From Porphyridium purpureum (lineage: Eukaryota; Rhodophyta; Bangiophyceae; Porphyridiales; Porphyridiaceae): a stretch of DNA of 64,000 nucleotides. A program made the position numbers and the translations under genes. The number at the start of each line of letters is the position of its first letter. The stretch's first letter is position 1. Of this stretch, positions 9,298-18,328 are shown piece after piece. Below the pieces are notes generated by a model that saw only the letters and a program-made list of their open reading frames with translations, ran no database searches and had not been told where the DNA came from. The DNA lies in contig VRMN01000009.1 of NCBI GenBank assembly GCA_008690995.1, forward strand, positions 62,001-126,000, written 5' to 3'.

Positions 9298-11190
9298 TCA
9301 TTGACGGCTGCCACGGAATGTATCAAAGCCGGAAAATGTTCCATCGTCCACGGGCTGTGCAAGCGCAAACGAAATAGAGCTACTCTCCGACCCTTGCTCT
9401 TCCATGTCTGCAAGACTCGTCGTGTAAGAGTCCAAGTTTTCCACGGGCAGCACGTTCAGTGAGATTGGCGCCGGCATATTGCGCAGCAGCGCAAAGTTAA
9501 GACCGTCAAACCACTTGTGTGACTTGATCTCGTCCGCGCCGTACGCAAACCCAATGCGCTTCGCCGCCTGGCGCGTTAGTAGTCGCTTCATGAGATCTTT
9601 GCATTCCTTGCTGACCTCCACGTCAGACGGGAATTTCAGCTCCTTGTTCAAAATATTCTGGAATGTTTCGTCCTGCTTTTCGCCGCGGAAGGGTGTGCAT
9701 CCGTACAGCATCTCATGCATCAAAATACCGAGCGTCCACCAGTCGACTGCAGGGGTCTGCGCGTCGCCACTAACGACCTCAGGCGCCAAGTATTCCTCAG
9801 TACCGACAAAGGACTTGTGCTCGCCGCCCAGTGTGGGCTCGCTGCTGACAAGGTTGAGCATGTCGAGCTTGCTGTTGCTCTTCTTCAGCGCCAACGAGCC
9901 CTTGAGCCGATCCGTCAGGGACAGCCGCTTGGTCGTAACCTTGGCTTGCACATGCGTCGCCTGCGTGCTCAAGTCGAAATCTGCGAGCGCCAAGTGACCT
10001 TCTGAGTCCAGCAAAATGTTCTCCGGCTTCAAGTCGCGATAAATAAAGCCCTGGTGATGGAGATATTCGAGCGCGAGCAAGATCTCGGCGATAAATTGCC
10101 GCACTGCTGCTTCGGGCAGCCTGTTCTGCGGCATCTTCTTCAACAAGTTGTACAGCTCACCGCCGAGCATCGCATCCATGCAGTAGTAGAGCTTGGACGT
10201 CGTCTGGAAGCTCGCGTACATGCCCACGAGATAAGGGTGCGACGTCGTGGCGAGCAAGTTGCGCTCGGTCATCACGCGATGCACCTTGTTCTTCTGCACC
10301 ATCTCCTCCTTTCGAATCACCTTCATGGCGTAGAGCGTCGGTTCCGGGCGCGGGTCATCCCTGATCTTTACCAGGTACACGGTGCCCACAGCGCCACGCC
10401 CGAGTCTGCGAATCTTGATGAAGCGATCGGCACACACTTCGTCCACGTGAAGCGGAAAGGCAGAGCCGCACCCCACCGAGGTTTTGGCCTCGACAAACGA
10501 CGACCGCCGCTCCGATGCAAACCGAGTTCCAGACGAGGGCGTGTCGCCTGCGGTCGGTGAAATAGCTGCTTGCCTATCGCTGAGCGGCATATTTGCGCGC
10601 ATCCTGTTAGAGTACGGCTGCGCATCGGTGCTGCCATACTTCTGGATGGAGCCATTCTCGCTGTGGCCATCACTGCTCCCGCTGCTCACGGCAGACGATA
10701 GCGAAGAGACGGTGTCCATACCGCGCGTCGTCTGGGTGGCGTCTTCTTCGCTGAGCTTGCTGCCACTCACGCTGGACGTCGTTTCTGCGTAGTAGACCGC
10801 CGAGTCACTCAACACGTTTGCCTTGCGCGCGAGCGGGGCGGTGTCTGACAGCTGGGTGGCCCCTGGAGCACTATCTGACTCGGACACACTCCCGACAGAA
10901 TTGATAGGGCTCACCTTGAGCAGCGGCGATGCGGCGAGCCGGCTCGTGCCGCGCGAGTTCAGCCTGTGCTTGCTCAACGGCGAGCCCTCGGCGCTGCTAC
11001 CGGGGCTGCCTTTTGCTCCGGAGCTCTGGCGCTCCATCCGCAAACTGGTGAACATGGCCAGCTTGCTGCCGCCGGGCGAGCGCGGCGAGTTCGTGCTGCC
11101 CGCGTCGAATCGCTCGGCCGACGCCAAGTTCAAGTTGACACTGCGCACTTGCGGCCGGGGCATGCCCGGCTTCTGTTGCACCGTCGCCAT
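9298..11190 (-). CDS. AGC-family Ser/Thr protein kinase, DFD type (AGCVIII/Fpk1-like)
   Basis: 630 residues: a Ser-rich, probably disordered N-terminal 250 residues, then a complete kinase domain. Visible are the glycine loop LGRGAVGTVY (263-272), catalytic Lys290, catalytic loop YRDLKPEN (Asp386) and metal-binding DFD (404-406) in place of DFG. An insertion of about 50 residues lies before SFVGTEEYLAPEV. DFD plus this insertion marks plant AGCVIII kinases (phototropin and PINOID relatives) and fungal flippase kinases such as Fpk1. Those act on membrane transporters, phospholipid flippases or light signalling, which is only a guide here; no LOV domain is present. Its closest relative in the window is the divergent gene at 13595, with the same insertion. 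Confidence 0.93.
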   Translation of the reverse strand: MATVQQKPGMPRPQVRSVNLNLASAERFDAGSTNSPRSPGGSKLAMFTSLRMERQSSGAKGSPGSSAEGSPLSKHRLNSRGTSRLAASPLLKVSPINSVGSVSESDSAPGATQLSDTAPLARKANVLSDSAVYYAETTSSVSGSKLSEEDATQTTRGMDTVSSLSSAVSSGSSDGHSENGSIQKYGSTDAQPYSNRMRANMPLSDRQAAISPTAGDTPSSGTRFASERRSSFVEAKTSVGCGSAFPLHVDEVCADRFIKIRRLGRGAVGTVYLVKIRDDPRPEPTLYAMKVIRKEEMVQKNKVHRVMTERNLLATTSHPYLVGMYASFQTTSKLYYCMDAMLGGELYNLLKKMPQNRLPEAAVRQFIAEILLALEYLHHQGFIYRDLKPENILLDSEGHLALADFDLSTQATHVQAKVTTKRLSLTDRLKGSLALKKSNSKLDMLNLVSSEPTLGGEHKSFVGTEEYLAPEVVSGDAQTPAVDWWTLGILMHEMLYGCTPFRGEKQDETFQNILNKELKFPSDVEVSKECKDLMKRLLTRQAAKRIGFAYGADEIKSHKWFDGLNFALLRNMPAPISLNVLPVENLDSYTTSLADMEEQGSESSSISFALAQPVDDGTFSGFDTFRGSRQ

Positions 11191-13594
11191 CGCCCGAAAA
11201 AAAGAAAATCCCTCGTCCTAGTTAGTACGCCGCGGTTACGTTGCCTCTCACTCCGCACGCCCGCACGCCTCCCTCCGTTCCGACTCGCACTTACGCACAC
11301 GATCTCAGCTCTCCAACGCGCGCAGCAGCTCAACTCGCGCTCCGCTCCCGTGCCCAGCTCCAAACGCGATCACCTTTGCGAGGCTTATAAGGACGCGAAT
11401 GCACGCCGCTTGCACGCTCCTGGGCGGGCGGGCTTGGTGAGTACGTGACGCGCACACACGCTTGCGTGTACTTTTATGTCGTCCATGCGGTGGATGCAGG
11501 CCAGTTTTTCCCTACAGGCCCCCTCGCACACACAAATAATCCCCTACCGTTCCCCCCCCACCTCCCGCCATACGCCGCACCACGCGTGTCGCTCTGCCTA
11601 TTCGGACCATCCGCCAGACACACACACACACACTCACTCACCAACACATCATATCGCAGTTTCCTACCCAAACCCATCTGTTTTCCTCATTTTTATGCGG
11701 CGCCCTTCCCTTATTCCTCTTTATCTCGTGAGGCAACAAAAGAATTAGTTTGAAAATCAACGGCCACATTCCAGGCCCGGGAGAACAAATGTAACAGCCG
11801 CGTTGGCATAACACGACGCGGGCGATAAACTATAACGAAAACACGCAGGGTTAGTAGAGAGAGAGACAAAGAGAGAGAGAAACCAAAGGTGGCCAAAGTT
11901 GCGAAAGTGGCCATCCAGTCATCAGCAATCCGAGTCGGACGCATCAACGAGGGGGAACAACCAAAAAAAGAAAAGAATCTACGCAACACGTCATAGAAGG
12001 CATAGAAAATGTATCAAAAAAGAGGATAGAATAGAGATCCACACTGTAAAGGCACGAAAATACACACACACTCACACAGAACGTCGGCCGAATTTGTTTC
12101 GACTCGCTTTGGATGTTTGTTGTTGTTTGTGGCTCATAGATAAAGCGGGCACACTCACACTAATAGAAGCGTGTGGCTTTTTATTGTTGTTTTTGAGATT
12201 CTAAATCGATAGAAAATAACGTGGAGATTAAGTGCGTGTTCGTCGTGGAGTTTTTGTGTTTTTCTTTTTCGTGGGGGGTTTAGTGGTGTAGCGAAGCGTT
12301 TCAGAAGGAGATTTGTTTTGGGAGGCGCGAAGGGTCATGCGCGAGATTTCGAGTTGGACCGGCGGGTGTGTGCTAGCGAGGAGGAATGAGCGTGCGGTTC
12401 GGAATTCGCCGCGGAGAAATGGTCGAGCGACGGCTTTGCGCGAAGCGGTAGGGAAGAGACATGATCTCGCGATCGGGAGCTTCCGATGTCGATTGGGCGT
12501 CGTCCGCGTCCGATGACAAGCGAGCACGCAGCGCTCGGCGTCCGCGGATTGTGCCGACAGCTTTCTGACTGATAGAGACGAATATACACGCGCGCTTGGC
12601 TTGTTGCGCATCATCAACGAGCGCGCTTTTTTGCTTTGGCTGCACAAGAATTCGGAGCGCTTTGTGTCGAAGGTCAAGGGGGAATCACCGACGCCCAGTC
12701 TAGGCACAATGAGACCGTGGAGTGGGGCACAGGCAAACGGAAAGCAGCACAGACTGGACCACGTCGTGGCTTTTTCCGAGAGTCTCTGTCTGGTGTAATT
12801 TAATATGCGAACGCCTGTGTGGGTCGCTCCAGGTCATCAGCGTCGTGTGCGCTTCGTCGTCAAAGTCGTGGAGGGAGCGACCGCGCCGACGCGACGAATG
12901 CAGAGCGATCGAGACAAGCTGCACGTGGACGGCACGGCGCCAGCCCGCGGTCGGGCTTGTGCTCTCGTGATCATGGGATCTCCGCACATCTTGGGCACGC
13001 ACATCGAAGTGTATGACGAGCTGTGCAGCCAGCTTGGACCAATGCTCCCAGAGCTGGACGACGAACTTTGATCATCAGGTTCCGGAGAGCCCCGCACGAG
13101 CACGCACGAAGACCGTCTTGATCAACAGCCTGAAATCCGCAACGTCTCCGTGCCGACGCGCGCACGCAGGACGTCGCGTTGCCGTGTCGTCCAGCCCACA
13201 CCACTTCTATTCCGTGTGTATCTCGACGTCTGCAGCTGCCACTGCGGCCGCGACTGACGGCTTCGCACCTCCACGAGCATGCCGCCTGCCAAGGACTGCT
13301 CCAGCCGCCCTGCCACCCCCTGTTCCCCGCGCCTTCCGACCGCGGCGACCGGAATGCAAGGTTCAGTGGTCGGCAGGAAGTACAGTTGGAGGAAATCACT
13401 GTACCTACTTGTGTTTGATGAACTGAACACCCCATTCTCAACGCGAAGCCGCCCGCGCCGGCTGCGTGCGGTTTCTCTTTGCGCGGGTTGTGAGGCCGAG
13501 AGCGTGTGATGGGCCCGGACAAGCGCAGAGACGTGGAGGTAGAGAGTGGGTTTGGTGAGGGCGTTGGAGTGCCGTTCCTGCTCGCCCGTGCGCG
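11191..13594. other. 2.4 kb gene-free region between the two kinases, with simple repeats
   Basis: The longest stretch without a recognisable gene. It holds a (CA)n run near 11620, GA runs near 11858 and an AT-rich part at 11700-12300. GTACAGT lies near 13382 and ACTGTAC near 13400, about 200 bp before the second kinase. A small + frame (12805-13071, 88 residues, ending LGPMLPELDDEL) has protein-like composition but no known relative. A pair of long leaders or an RNA gene could also lie here; nothing decides it. Confidence 0.45.
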
Positions 13595-15610
13595 ATGAGC
13601 CAGCACGCGCCGCCTGAACGGCCGGACGCCGAGAATCTCAACTTGAATGTGTCGGATGCGGCATCCGCGCACAGCGACGCCTCGCAGTCATGGACGTCGC
13701 GCGCGAACGTAGGAGCACACGGCGGTGTCAGCGCTGGCATCGATCAGCACGGTGAGCGCGCGGGAGCCTTGCGGCCAATGCCGTTGAGTGCGCGGCACGC
13801 GAGCCATCATGCGTTGCAGCACGAGATGCCCGGTGCGGCGGCCGGCGCAGGTACGCAGTCACCATTGAGCGCGCGCGCCACGCGCACGGTGAACGCGAAC
13901 AGCGGTGGCGGCGTCACCTCGGCGTCGCGGCTTGGAGGGCGGTCGAAATCGGGCGCGGATTCGGCCAGCAGTCTCATGAATCGCGGCACTATGCTCAAAA
14001 TACAAACAGCCGGCGTTCCCTCCGCGGCGTCCTCGCGCCCGCCGACCACGCCAGTTGCAAACGTATCACAACAAGCTCCGGTCTCACATTACGGTCCATT
14101 GGAACATGAGGATGTGGTGGCGCGCTCGGCAATTCCGGTGCACGACGACTTTCCTCTGTCGGAGGACAAAGTGGACCCGAAGAGCTTTAAAAAGCTCAAG
14201 CTGCTCGGCAAGGGCGCCGTCGGCAAGGTCTACCTGGTTTTGCTGAAGGACACGCAGCGACTGTATGCAATGAAAGTGCTCACAAAGGAAGAGATGGTGC
14301 GGCGAAACCGTGTCAAGCGCGTCATGACCGAGCGCGAAATTCTTGCCACGGTGAACCATCCTTTCATCGTAAGCATGTATGCGAGCTTCCAAACGACAAG
14401 TCGGCTATGTTTTGTGATGGAGTTTGTAGAGGGAGGCGAGTTTTTCCGCGTGTTGCAGAAGCAGCCCAAAAAGAGGCTTCCGGAATCCGCGGTAAGATTC
14501 TACGCGGCCGAGGTTATCTTAGCGCTCGAGTACTTGCACTACATGGGCTTCGTGTACCGGGATCTTAAGCCCGAAAATATCCTCATGCGCGCGAATGGAC
14601 ACATCACACTGACTGATTTTGACTTGAGTAAGCAAGCGCAGGCGGTGTCCCCTAGGGTGATCAAGCGTCAACTTTCGTTGATGGACAAGATGAAAATGGG
14701 GCCACTCGCGCTTCGAAGATCAGAAAGCGGCAGCAAAATGCACATTATGGATATTATTGACTCGGAGCCCATCATGGTGGAGTCCACATCATTTGTGGGT
14801 ACGGAGGAGTATGTCGCGCCCGAAGTGGTTCGCGGCTCGGCTCAGACAGCCGCGGTTGACTGGTGGACTGTCGGCATTCTCATTTATGAAATGCTGACGG
14901 GCACCACACCCTTCAAAGGCCGCACCACGCAGGCCACGTACAACAACATTGTGAAGAATGAGATTCAGTTCCCACCCGACGTGGAAATTAGTAACGAGGC
15001 CAAGGCGGTGGTGAAGAAACTTCTGCGCCGAGACGCGGATAAGCGGCTTGGCGCAGAAAGCGGCGCCTCGGAACTCAAGCGCGAAAAGTGGTTTGCGAAC
15101 TTTAACTTCCAACTCATTCGCGATCAAGTCCCGCCCATCCTGCCGCGAATGCGAGACCCGTATGACATGACGCAGTACGAAAACCAGATGACGAATGAGT
15201 CAGGATCTGAGTCGGACGACCATGAACAAGACGAGGAGCTCACCCGGCAAGTTACTGCATCCATGCATAAGAATGCGAGCGCGCAAGCCTATGGCCTAAA
15301 TGTGCTGGATGAAGAGTTGACCATGCTGAAAATGGCGAGTCTTAGGGCGCAGCCAGGCACACTGACGCCGCCGCTTTTTATCGAAGCAGGGGCAGCGATA
15401 GAACCAGATACCAGAGCTGCAAACAGTCCGACAGCTGGAGAGCGCGTGGACCCGCATCTCGTACATTTGCGCAACACTGATCGGTCGATCGGCGGCTCGC
15501 GGTCATCTAAAAAGGGACAGGCCGACGGATCTGACGACCCATTTGTTGATTTCGATTTTGGAAAAGCCGGGTGGCATTGGAGCAAAGACAAGGCTGCGCA
15601 GGACGAATGA
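13595..15610 (+). CDS. AGC-family Ser/Thr protein kinase, DFD type (paralogue of the divergent neighbour)
   Basis: 671 residues. The N-terminal 190 residues are disordered and differ from the neighbour's. The kinase domain has LLGKGAVGKVY, Lys227, YRDLKPEN (Asp323), DFD at 341-343, and an insertion of about 50 residues before SFVGTEEYVAPEV. The insertion aligns with that of the 9298-11190 kinase (KRQLSLMDKMK against KRLSLTDRLK, then both contain SEP before SFVGTEEY), so the two arose by duplication. The C-terminal tail (about 520-671) is acidic and longer than the paralogue's. Family knowledge links DFD AGC kinases to membrane transport and polarity; the substrate here is unknown. AATAAA lies at 15783 after the stop. 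Confidence 0.93.
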   Translation: MSQHAPPERPDAENLNLNVSDAASAHSDASQSWTSRANVGAHGGVSAGIDQHGERAGALRPMPLSARHASHHALQHEMPGAAAGAGTQSPLSARATRTVNANSGGGVTSASRLGGRSKSGADSASSLMNRGTMLKIQTAGVPSAASSRPPTTPVANVSQQAPVSHYGPLEHEDVVARSAIPVHDDFPLSEDKVDPKSFKKLKLLGKGAVGKVYLVLLKDTQRLYAMKVLTKEEMVRRNRVKRVMTEREILATVNHPFIVSMYASFQTTSRLCFVMEFVEGGEFFRVLQKQPKKRLPESAVRFYAAEVILALEYLHYMGFVYRDLKPENILMRANGHITLTDFDLSKQAQAVSPRVIKRQLSLMDKMKMGPLALRRSESGSKMHIMDIIDSEPIMVESTSFVGTEEYVAPEVVRGSAQTAAVDWWTVGILIYEMLTGTTPFKGRTTQATYNNIVKNEIQFPPDVEISNEAKAVVKKLLRRDADKRLGAESGASELKREKWFANFNFQLIRDQVPPILPRMRDPYDMTQYENQMTNESGSESDDHEQDEELTRQVTASMHKNASAQAYGLNVLDEELTMLKMASLRAQPGTLTPPLFIEAGAAIEPDTRAANSPTAGERVDPHLVHLRNTDRSIGGSRSSKKGQADGSDDPFVDFDFGKAGWHWSKDKAAQDE

Positions 15611-15837
15611 TAAAGCAAAGCAGCCTCGTGCTCGTAGGTGCCAAGGCTGCCTAGTGAGCGTGATATGCGCGTCTGTCTCGGTTCTACGTATGTATGCATT
15701 GTGAGCGACGACAGGTGCCCGTGTGTGCATCCTGCTCCTTTTCTACCCTCGTGTCTCAGTAGCTCTGACGACACCCACTGTGAATAAAACAAGACTCGGC
15801 TCTTAAATTTACAATTAGGTGTCCAACAACCACAGAA

Positions 15838-17346
15838 TTACGCTCGGGCATTCGCGCGGACCGGTCTCTCCACCACTGCAACTGGTGCGGCGGGAAGCGG
15901 AAGGAACGGAAAGGGCACGTGCGAGACGTCAGCATAGAGTGGCATGACATATTCGACCTGAAGACCATTCTCCACAAAGGTCAGCCCTCGAGGCTCGAGA
16001 GCGCGAAAATGATCTCCGGATGAATTTTGGATTCTCTGAGGGATTCGTATTTGCGCTCCCAGTGCTACTGCGTCGTTTTCTAGCCGCCGTAATCCGACGA
16101 GAAGCAGCAAAACCAGCGGTAAGTATGTGATGGACGAGTGGAACAGGATGCGAGCGCGCATCACGTCATGCGGGCGCATGCAGAAACGTGATGCAGCATA
16201 CACAAGCCACGCGTTGAGGGCCAGGCTACAGACGCCAAACGGACTCGACACCATCCCGGACTTTTCGGCCAGAAACCCCCACGGCAGCATCAGAGCAGCG
16301 CACGCAAGCGATAGGCGAGCGTTAAGAACCGGAGAGGACACAGCCAGCATGCGGATCCCTCCCGCCGCGTAGTCCTGTCGCAACAAGAACGCAAGTGCGT
16401 GGAAATGCGGGATCTGCCACAGCGTAAGCACACCTGCGAGGATGAGCGCGCCATGCTCCCTTATGCTTTCAAAAGGCCGCGCAATTACCCCAGGCTTGCC
16501 AAGCTGCCCGTGGATAAGGTCTGACTTGGACCCGGACGCATGGTAGGCAGCCGCGCACCAGCCCATCAGGGGTGGAATCGCACCCACTATAGCGCCTACG
16601 AATGTGTTCACCGGGTGAATTGCTTTCAGCGGTGTGTACACTCCAGCGTACAGAAAAATATTCGCGAGACCTAGCGCAGCGCACTCTTTCCCGCTCGAGT
16701 AGTAGAGAAGCGCCACCGAGCTCACGCCAGAGACAAGTGCAAACGCTCCTGCGTGCAGCAGGCCGATGCGCCCACTCGGTAGCGGGCGCAAACGCGTGCG
16801 CACCATTTTGGCATCCGAACGCACTTCGTACATTTGATTCAGGGTATTTGCCGCGGCTGCAGCAAGAAACGTGCCGCCAAGGAGCTGGGCGGCATGCGGA
16901 AACTCTTGTTTCGCGGTCACCAGCAGAATCTTTGTGCGCGCCTTGACGCGACAATACAAGCAGTCACACGAACGCTCTATCCGAACGTCCACACCGTCGC
17001 TCAAATCACACCGCACGGCAAACCCAACCCCTGCGGTGAACGTCACCAATGCCGACAACTTATACTTACTCAGCTCCTTCACCGCGCGCATGGCGTGCGC
17101 GACCATCGCGCTCACCGACTGCCCTGCCTCCTTGCGACTGCACCCGCCACTCCAACGCAGGCCCAACGCCGCCGCACCACTTTGCGCGGCTTCCGTTGCC
17201 GCCGCGGGCGCACACCGCCCAACGCCCTGCGTCAACGCTCGTTGCAAGTGCGAGCGCGGGCCATGTCGTGGAACCTGGAACCCCCGCTGCAAACCACCCG
17301 GTGTATCCCACGGCACACCGCGCGCCGCGCGCCGTATCATAGACAT
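15838..17346 (-). CDS. COX10: Protoheme IX farnesyltransferase (heme O synthase), mitochondrial
   Basis: UbiA-superfamily membrane enzyme that adds a farnesyl group to heme B, making heme O for cytochrome c oxidase in the inner mitochondrial membrane. The signature NTLNQMYEVRSDAKMVRTR and RPLPSGR is clear, and several hydrophobic helices follow, including a second conserved stretch, TLWQIPHFHALAF. I start at MSMIRRAARG; the open frame runs to 17460, but those codons are GA-rich leader-like sequence, while this start gives a basic presequence. Oddity: between FTAGVGFAV and AQLLGGTFLAAAAANTLNQ there are about 30 more residues than in relatives, containing CDCLYC. This may be a lineage insertion or an in-frame intron. 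Confidence 0.93.
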   Translation of the reverse strand: MSMIRRAARGVPWDTPGGLQRGFQVPRHGPRSHLQRALTQGVGRCAPAAATEAAQSGAAALGLRWSGGCSRKEAGQSVSAMVAHAMRAVKELSKYKLSALVTFTAGVGFAVRCDLSDGVDVRIERSCDCLYCRVKARTKILLVTAKQEFPHAAQLLGGTFLAAAAANTLNQMYEVRSDAKMVRTRLRPLPSGRIGLLHAGAFALVSGVSSVALLYYSSGKECAALGLANIFLYAGVYTPLKAIHPVNTFVGAIVGAIPPLMGWCAAAYHASGSKSDLIHGQLGKPGVIARPFESIREHGALILAGVLTLWQIPHFHALAFLLRQDYAAGGIRMLAVSSPVLNARLSLACAALMLPWGFLAEKSGMVSSPFGVCSLALNAWLVYAASRFCMRPHDVMRARILFHSSITYLPLVLLLLVGLRRLENDAVALGAQIRIPQRIQNSSGDHFRALEPRGLTFVENGLQVEYVMPLYADVSHVPFPFLPLPAAPVAVVERPVRANARA

Positions 17347-18328
17347 CCTTCCGTATACATCCACACCAGCACCAACACTCACCTTCTCTCTCCCGCTCTC
17401 TCGCCTCTTTTCCTTCCCCCACGACGCGCTCCGTTGTCTTTCGCCTTCCGCCTTTGGCACCCGGAATACTCACAGTCGGCGACAATGCATCATTGCATTG
17501 TCATCTTCATATTTCGCATTCCAATGTCATCTTCACAACACACGTTCGTCCCGCGCGCGGCGGTGGCGGTGGCGGTGGCGGTGGCGGTGGAGGTGGAGAT
17601 GGAGGCGCGTGTGTAGATGAATGGGGTTGTGTCGCTGAACGACGAGCGCAATCTATTGCACGTCATCTTCTCGTCAATGCGACGCTCTTCTCTTGCCTGC
17701 AATGAGGTCTGTCTACTTGGTACTTGTGTATCCCTCGGCTCTCCCGCTGCAAGCGCGCCTCACGTGAACGTACAAGTCCAGCGGCAAGCAGACCTCGAAT
17801 GAATCGCCTCGTCTTTGGAAAGAACATGGGCTTGCCTTCTTTGAACAGTTGTGCAAACGTTTGAAAGGTGGTGCTATAACGCTTGGGACTACAGGGAATG
17901 GCGGGGAGGAGGAGGAGGAGCAGGGGAACAGACAAAGAAGATGTGGCAAGCTCGAATCTGGATGACCATGGAGCTGGGCTGAGTGAACGCAGTGTGAGAT
18001 GTTTGGGCGGCATGGCCGATTTTGAAAAATCAAAAAGAGAGCAGCGAAACAGATAACGTGCCAAGTTGAAATATTCGAATCATGAGGGCGGCCCGTCAGC
18101 CGCAAGTCCTCTTAAGGAAGCCCAGGCTTTTGGAATGCGTCGTCCGAGCATGGAGATTGAGGAAGACCAGGTGAAGAAAAGAAGAAGAAGAAGAAGAAAG
18201 AAAAATTCCAGGCTTCAGCTCGCTGGATTTCGGGCGTCGCGCACATTGAGGACGCGCGTGGCTCTAGAATAAGGCTCGGAGCTAAAACGATCTGCCTTGG
18301 AGCCTGCATTTCTTGTGTTGACGATACA
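17347..18328. other. Divergent intergenic region between COX10 and the ion channel
   Basis: No gene seen. It contains a pyrimidine-rich stretch at 17370-17440 (purine-rich on the COX10 strand), a (GGCGGT)n run at 17559-17603 and an AAG-repeat run at about 18177-18200. GTAC words occur near 17720 and 17770. Confidence 0.5.
17559..17603 (+). repeat. (GGCGGT)n microsatellite
   Basis: About seven tandem copies of a G-rich hexamer, grading into GGAGGT. G-runs of this type can fold into quadruplex-like structures. It lies upstream of COX10. Confidence 0.8.

Noticed and set aside
12228-12707. 159-residue minus frame in the kinase gap
   Set aside because: Ser/Arg/Thr-rich composition typical of antisense GC-rich sequence, no motif.
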